This document shows, one piece after another, positions 62,566-64,000 of a stretch of DNA of 64,000 bases. The notes below the pieces were generated by a model that saw only the letters and a program-made list of their open reading frames with translations, ran no database searches and had not been told where the DNA came from. The stretch is from positions 36,985,366 to 37,049,365 of the forward strand of contig CAIIXF020000001.1 of NCBI GenBank assembly GCA_903813345.2. Direction: 5' to 3'. How positions within the stretch are numbered: the stretch's first letter is position 1; each line of letters begins with the position of its first letter. Position numbers and translations under genes: made by a program. Source of the DNA: Owenia fusiformis. Taxonomy: Eukaryota; Annelida; Polychaeta; Sabellida; Oweniidae.

Positions 62566-64000
62566 ACGGGGTTTTATTTATTTATGATCATCTTTTGTAA
62601 TATTATGAACATGGACTGATATGTTCCCGATTTGCATTATACTTCGGCATGCTAGTATTAAATCCAATGACATATTAATTTTATTATATACTTCATATTT
62701 TGATCATATAAATTATTGATTTAATGTGTCCTTGACAGTAGATAATTATTCCCTACAGTTTAGAGACAATTTAACCTCAACAGACTTGGGGGCCATCTCA
62801 ACATCCAAGTTATTTGATAAGTTAGTTTACTTGTGTTTAGTTTTCATTTGATAATAATCACAGCTATTAGAGAATATTTTCAAAAGGTGTTATTATGGTA
62901 GGTCATATCATTACGTTTTTCTCCATCAAGAAGTGTTAACTAATGCAGCTAATTTTTGTGACTGCCATTGGTGATAAGTGGCTCTTATTACAATTCATTA
63001 TTTTCCTTTTGGGACAATTAGAACTTGCCCAGCAGGTAGTGTTATTTTGTCATGTTAATACCTTGTAAAAATCATGATTGCGTTTAAAATGATATTATAA
63101 AACTTCTGAAATTCTCCCCAGCATGAATCAGTATTGCCTTAGGAGACATGTAGACTGTACATGCTTTAAACAAATGAGATGCAATCAATACTGTACATAT
63201 CAGCAAATATTGAAGGAAGTTGAGTCGGAACAGCTGTTTCAGTTCATCTCCTGACAAGCCGTTTATATATTTTGGAATAAGATATAATTGAGATATTAAA
63301 ACAACCTGGAATAATTACATAATAACAGTGTTGTCCAATGAGGTACTTGGTAGGGATACAGGTAATATATATATTTTTAACTAATCTTTTCTACCTAGCT
63401 TAGTTACCTAGAGAAGTTCTGGTCATACCATATGGTATCATTCATGTTTAGAGAAAAAGCACACTATGTTATATCGATGGAAAGCTAATGTAAATATTAA
63501 GATAATATGATTTTAGATGAATGAATTGAATAAGGTGGCTAATGTGCGTTATAAAACACTTGAATTAATGAAAATGAGAAATCTTAACTTATATGTTATA
63601 CTTTTTGGGGTAAATGGTAAAGCCTACTCTGGGATGTTCTCACTTTTTATGTTACCACCTGATCTCAGCATCTGTAACAATTGTTACAGTTTTGTCACTA
63701 CAGGCAGATGGAGACATGTTCATGTGCCTGTCATACCTGTCATGTTTACTCTGTCATGGTTCAAATGCAGCGTGAACGAATTTAAACTCAGGAAAATCAA
63801 AAAATAATTACCCTCATAGGGTAGACCAATCCCATCACTCTCTTATGTGTTATATGGTTATATGAGTGCCGATATAAATGCTTTGATATTTATTTAGTTT
63901 ATCCTGTCACTTTAGTTTAAGTGAAAGTATTATCCCTGTCAAAAATATTTATAGGGTCAATTGCTCATTATAAAATATTGACCTTAGAGTTCATACAAGT

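Larger units (their letters stand above)
60285..64000. other. eIF4G intron, no further coding exon recognised
   Basis: Apart from the repeats listed separately, I see no exon that matches eIF4G here. ORFs at 60553-60747, 61314-61610 and 63517-63807 have no recognisable domain and no consistent splice context. The next coding exons presumably lie beyond the window. Confidence 0.5.

Overview
The window is animal nuclear DNA: AT-rich, with long spliceosomal introns (GT..AG), three large housekeeping genes whose exons translate into proteins close to their vertebrate orthologues, and many short non-autonomous DNA transposons, foldbacks and minisatellites. Everything fits an invertebrate metazoan, probably a marine bilaterian such as a lophotrochozoan or invertebrate deuterostome. 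The sequence does not let me name the species.

Layout. (1) Positions 1-22930, plus strand: INTS11, the Integrator RNA endonuclease, lacking only its first ~10 codons, which must lie upstream of the window. Fifteen exons join in phase. Its 13.8-kb intron (4759-18554) hosts several nested loci: a tandem pair of minus-strand rhodopsin-class GPCR copies (one intact, one broken by an internal deletion), a third intact GPCR copy on the plus strand, a three-exon minus-strand gene for a small secreted Cys-rich protein, a ~1.2-kb foldback, a mariner-type MITE and a tRNA-type SINE. (2) Positions 22931-26483: the gap between convergent genes, largely filled by an element with an internal ~135-bp tandem array. 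(3) Positions 26484-42924, minus strand: NCAPD2 (condensin I subunit D2), 29 coding exons, 1479 codons plus stop, complete. (4) Positions 42925-50610: the head-to-head gap between NCAPD2 and the next gene, full of MITEs and inverted repeats, with a cluster of CACGTG E-boxes. (5) Positions 50611 to the end, plus strand: the N-terminal half of an eIF4G1/3-type translation initiation factor. Eight exons (521 codons) are visible and the conserved MIF4G core lies beyond the window.

The three housekeeping genes are not one pathway: snRNA 3'-end processing and transcription attenuation (INTS11), mitotic chromosome compaction (NCAPD2) and cap-dependent translation (eIF4G). I see no operon-like logic.

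The most unusual signal is at 19985-20554. A 36-bp minisatellite there is built from the intron/exon junction of INTS11. Each of 15 units repeats the polypyrimidine tract, the AG acceptor and the first 17 bases of the exon, so the gene presents 15 near-identical 3' splice sites in a row. Only the last one leads into an open exon; each earlier one meets an in-frame TAG after 11 codons. A weaker trace of the same phenomenon may precede the exon at 3740. Other points of interest: three copies of a ~0.83-kb hAT-like MITE, an inverted repeat carrying an exon-like 157-bp insertion in one arm, two near-identical 140-bp segments in different eIF4G introns, and a coding minisatellite in eIF4G.
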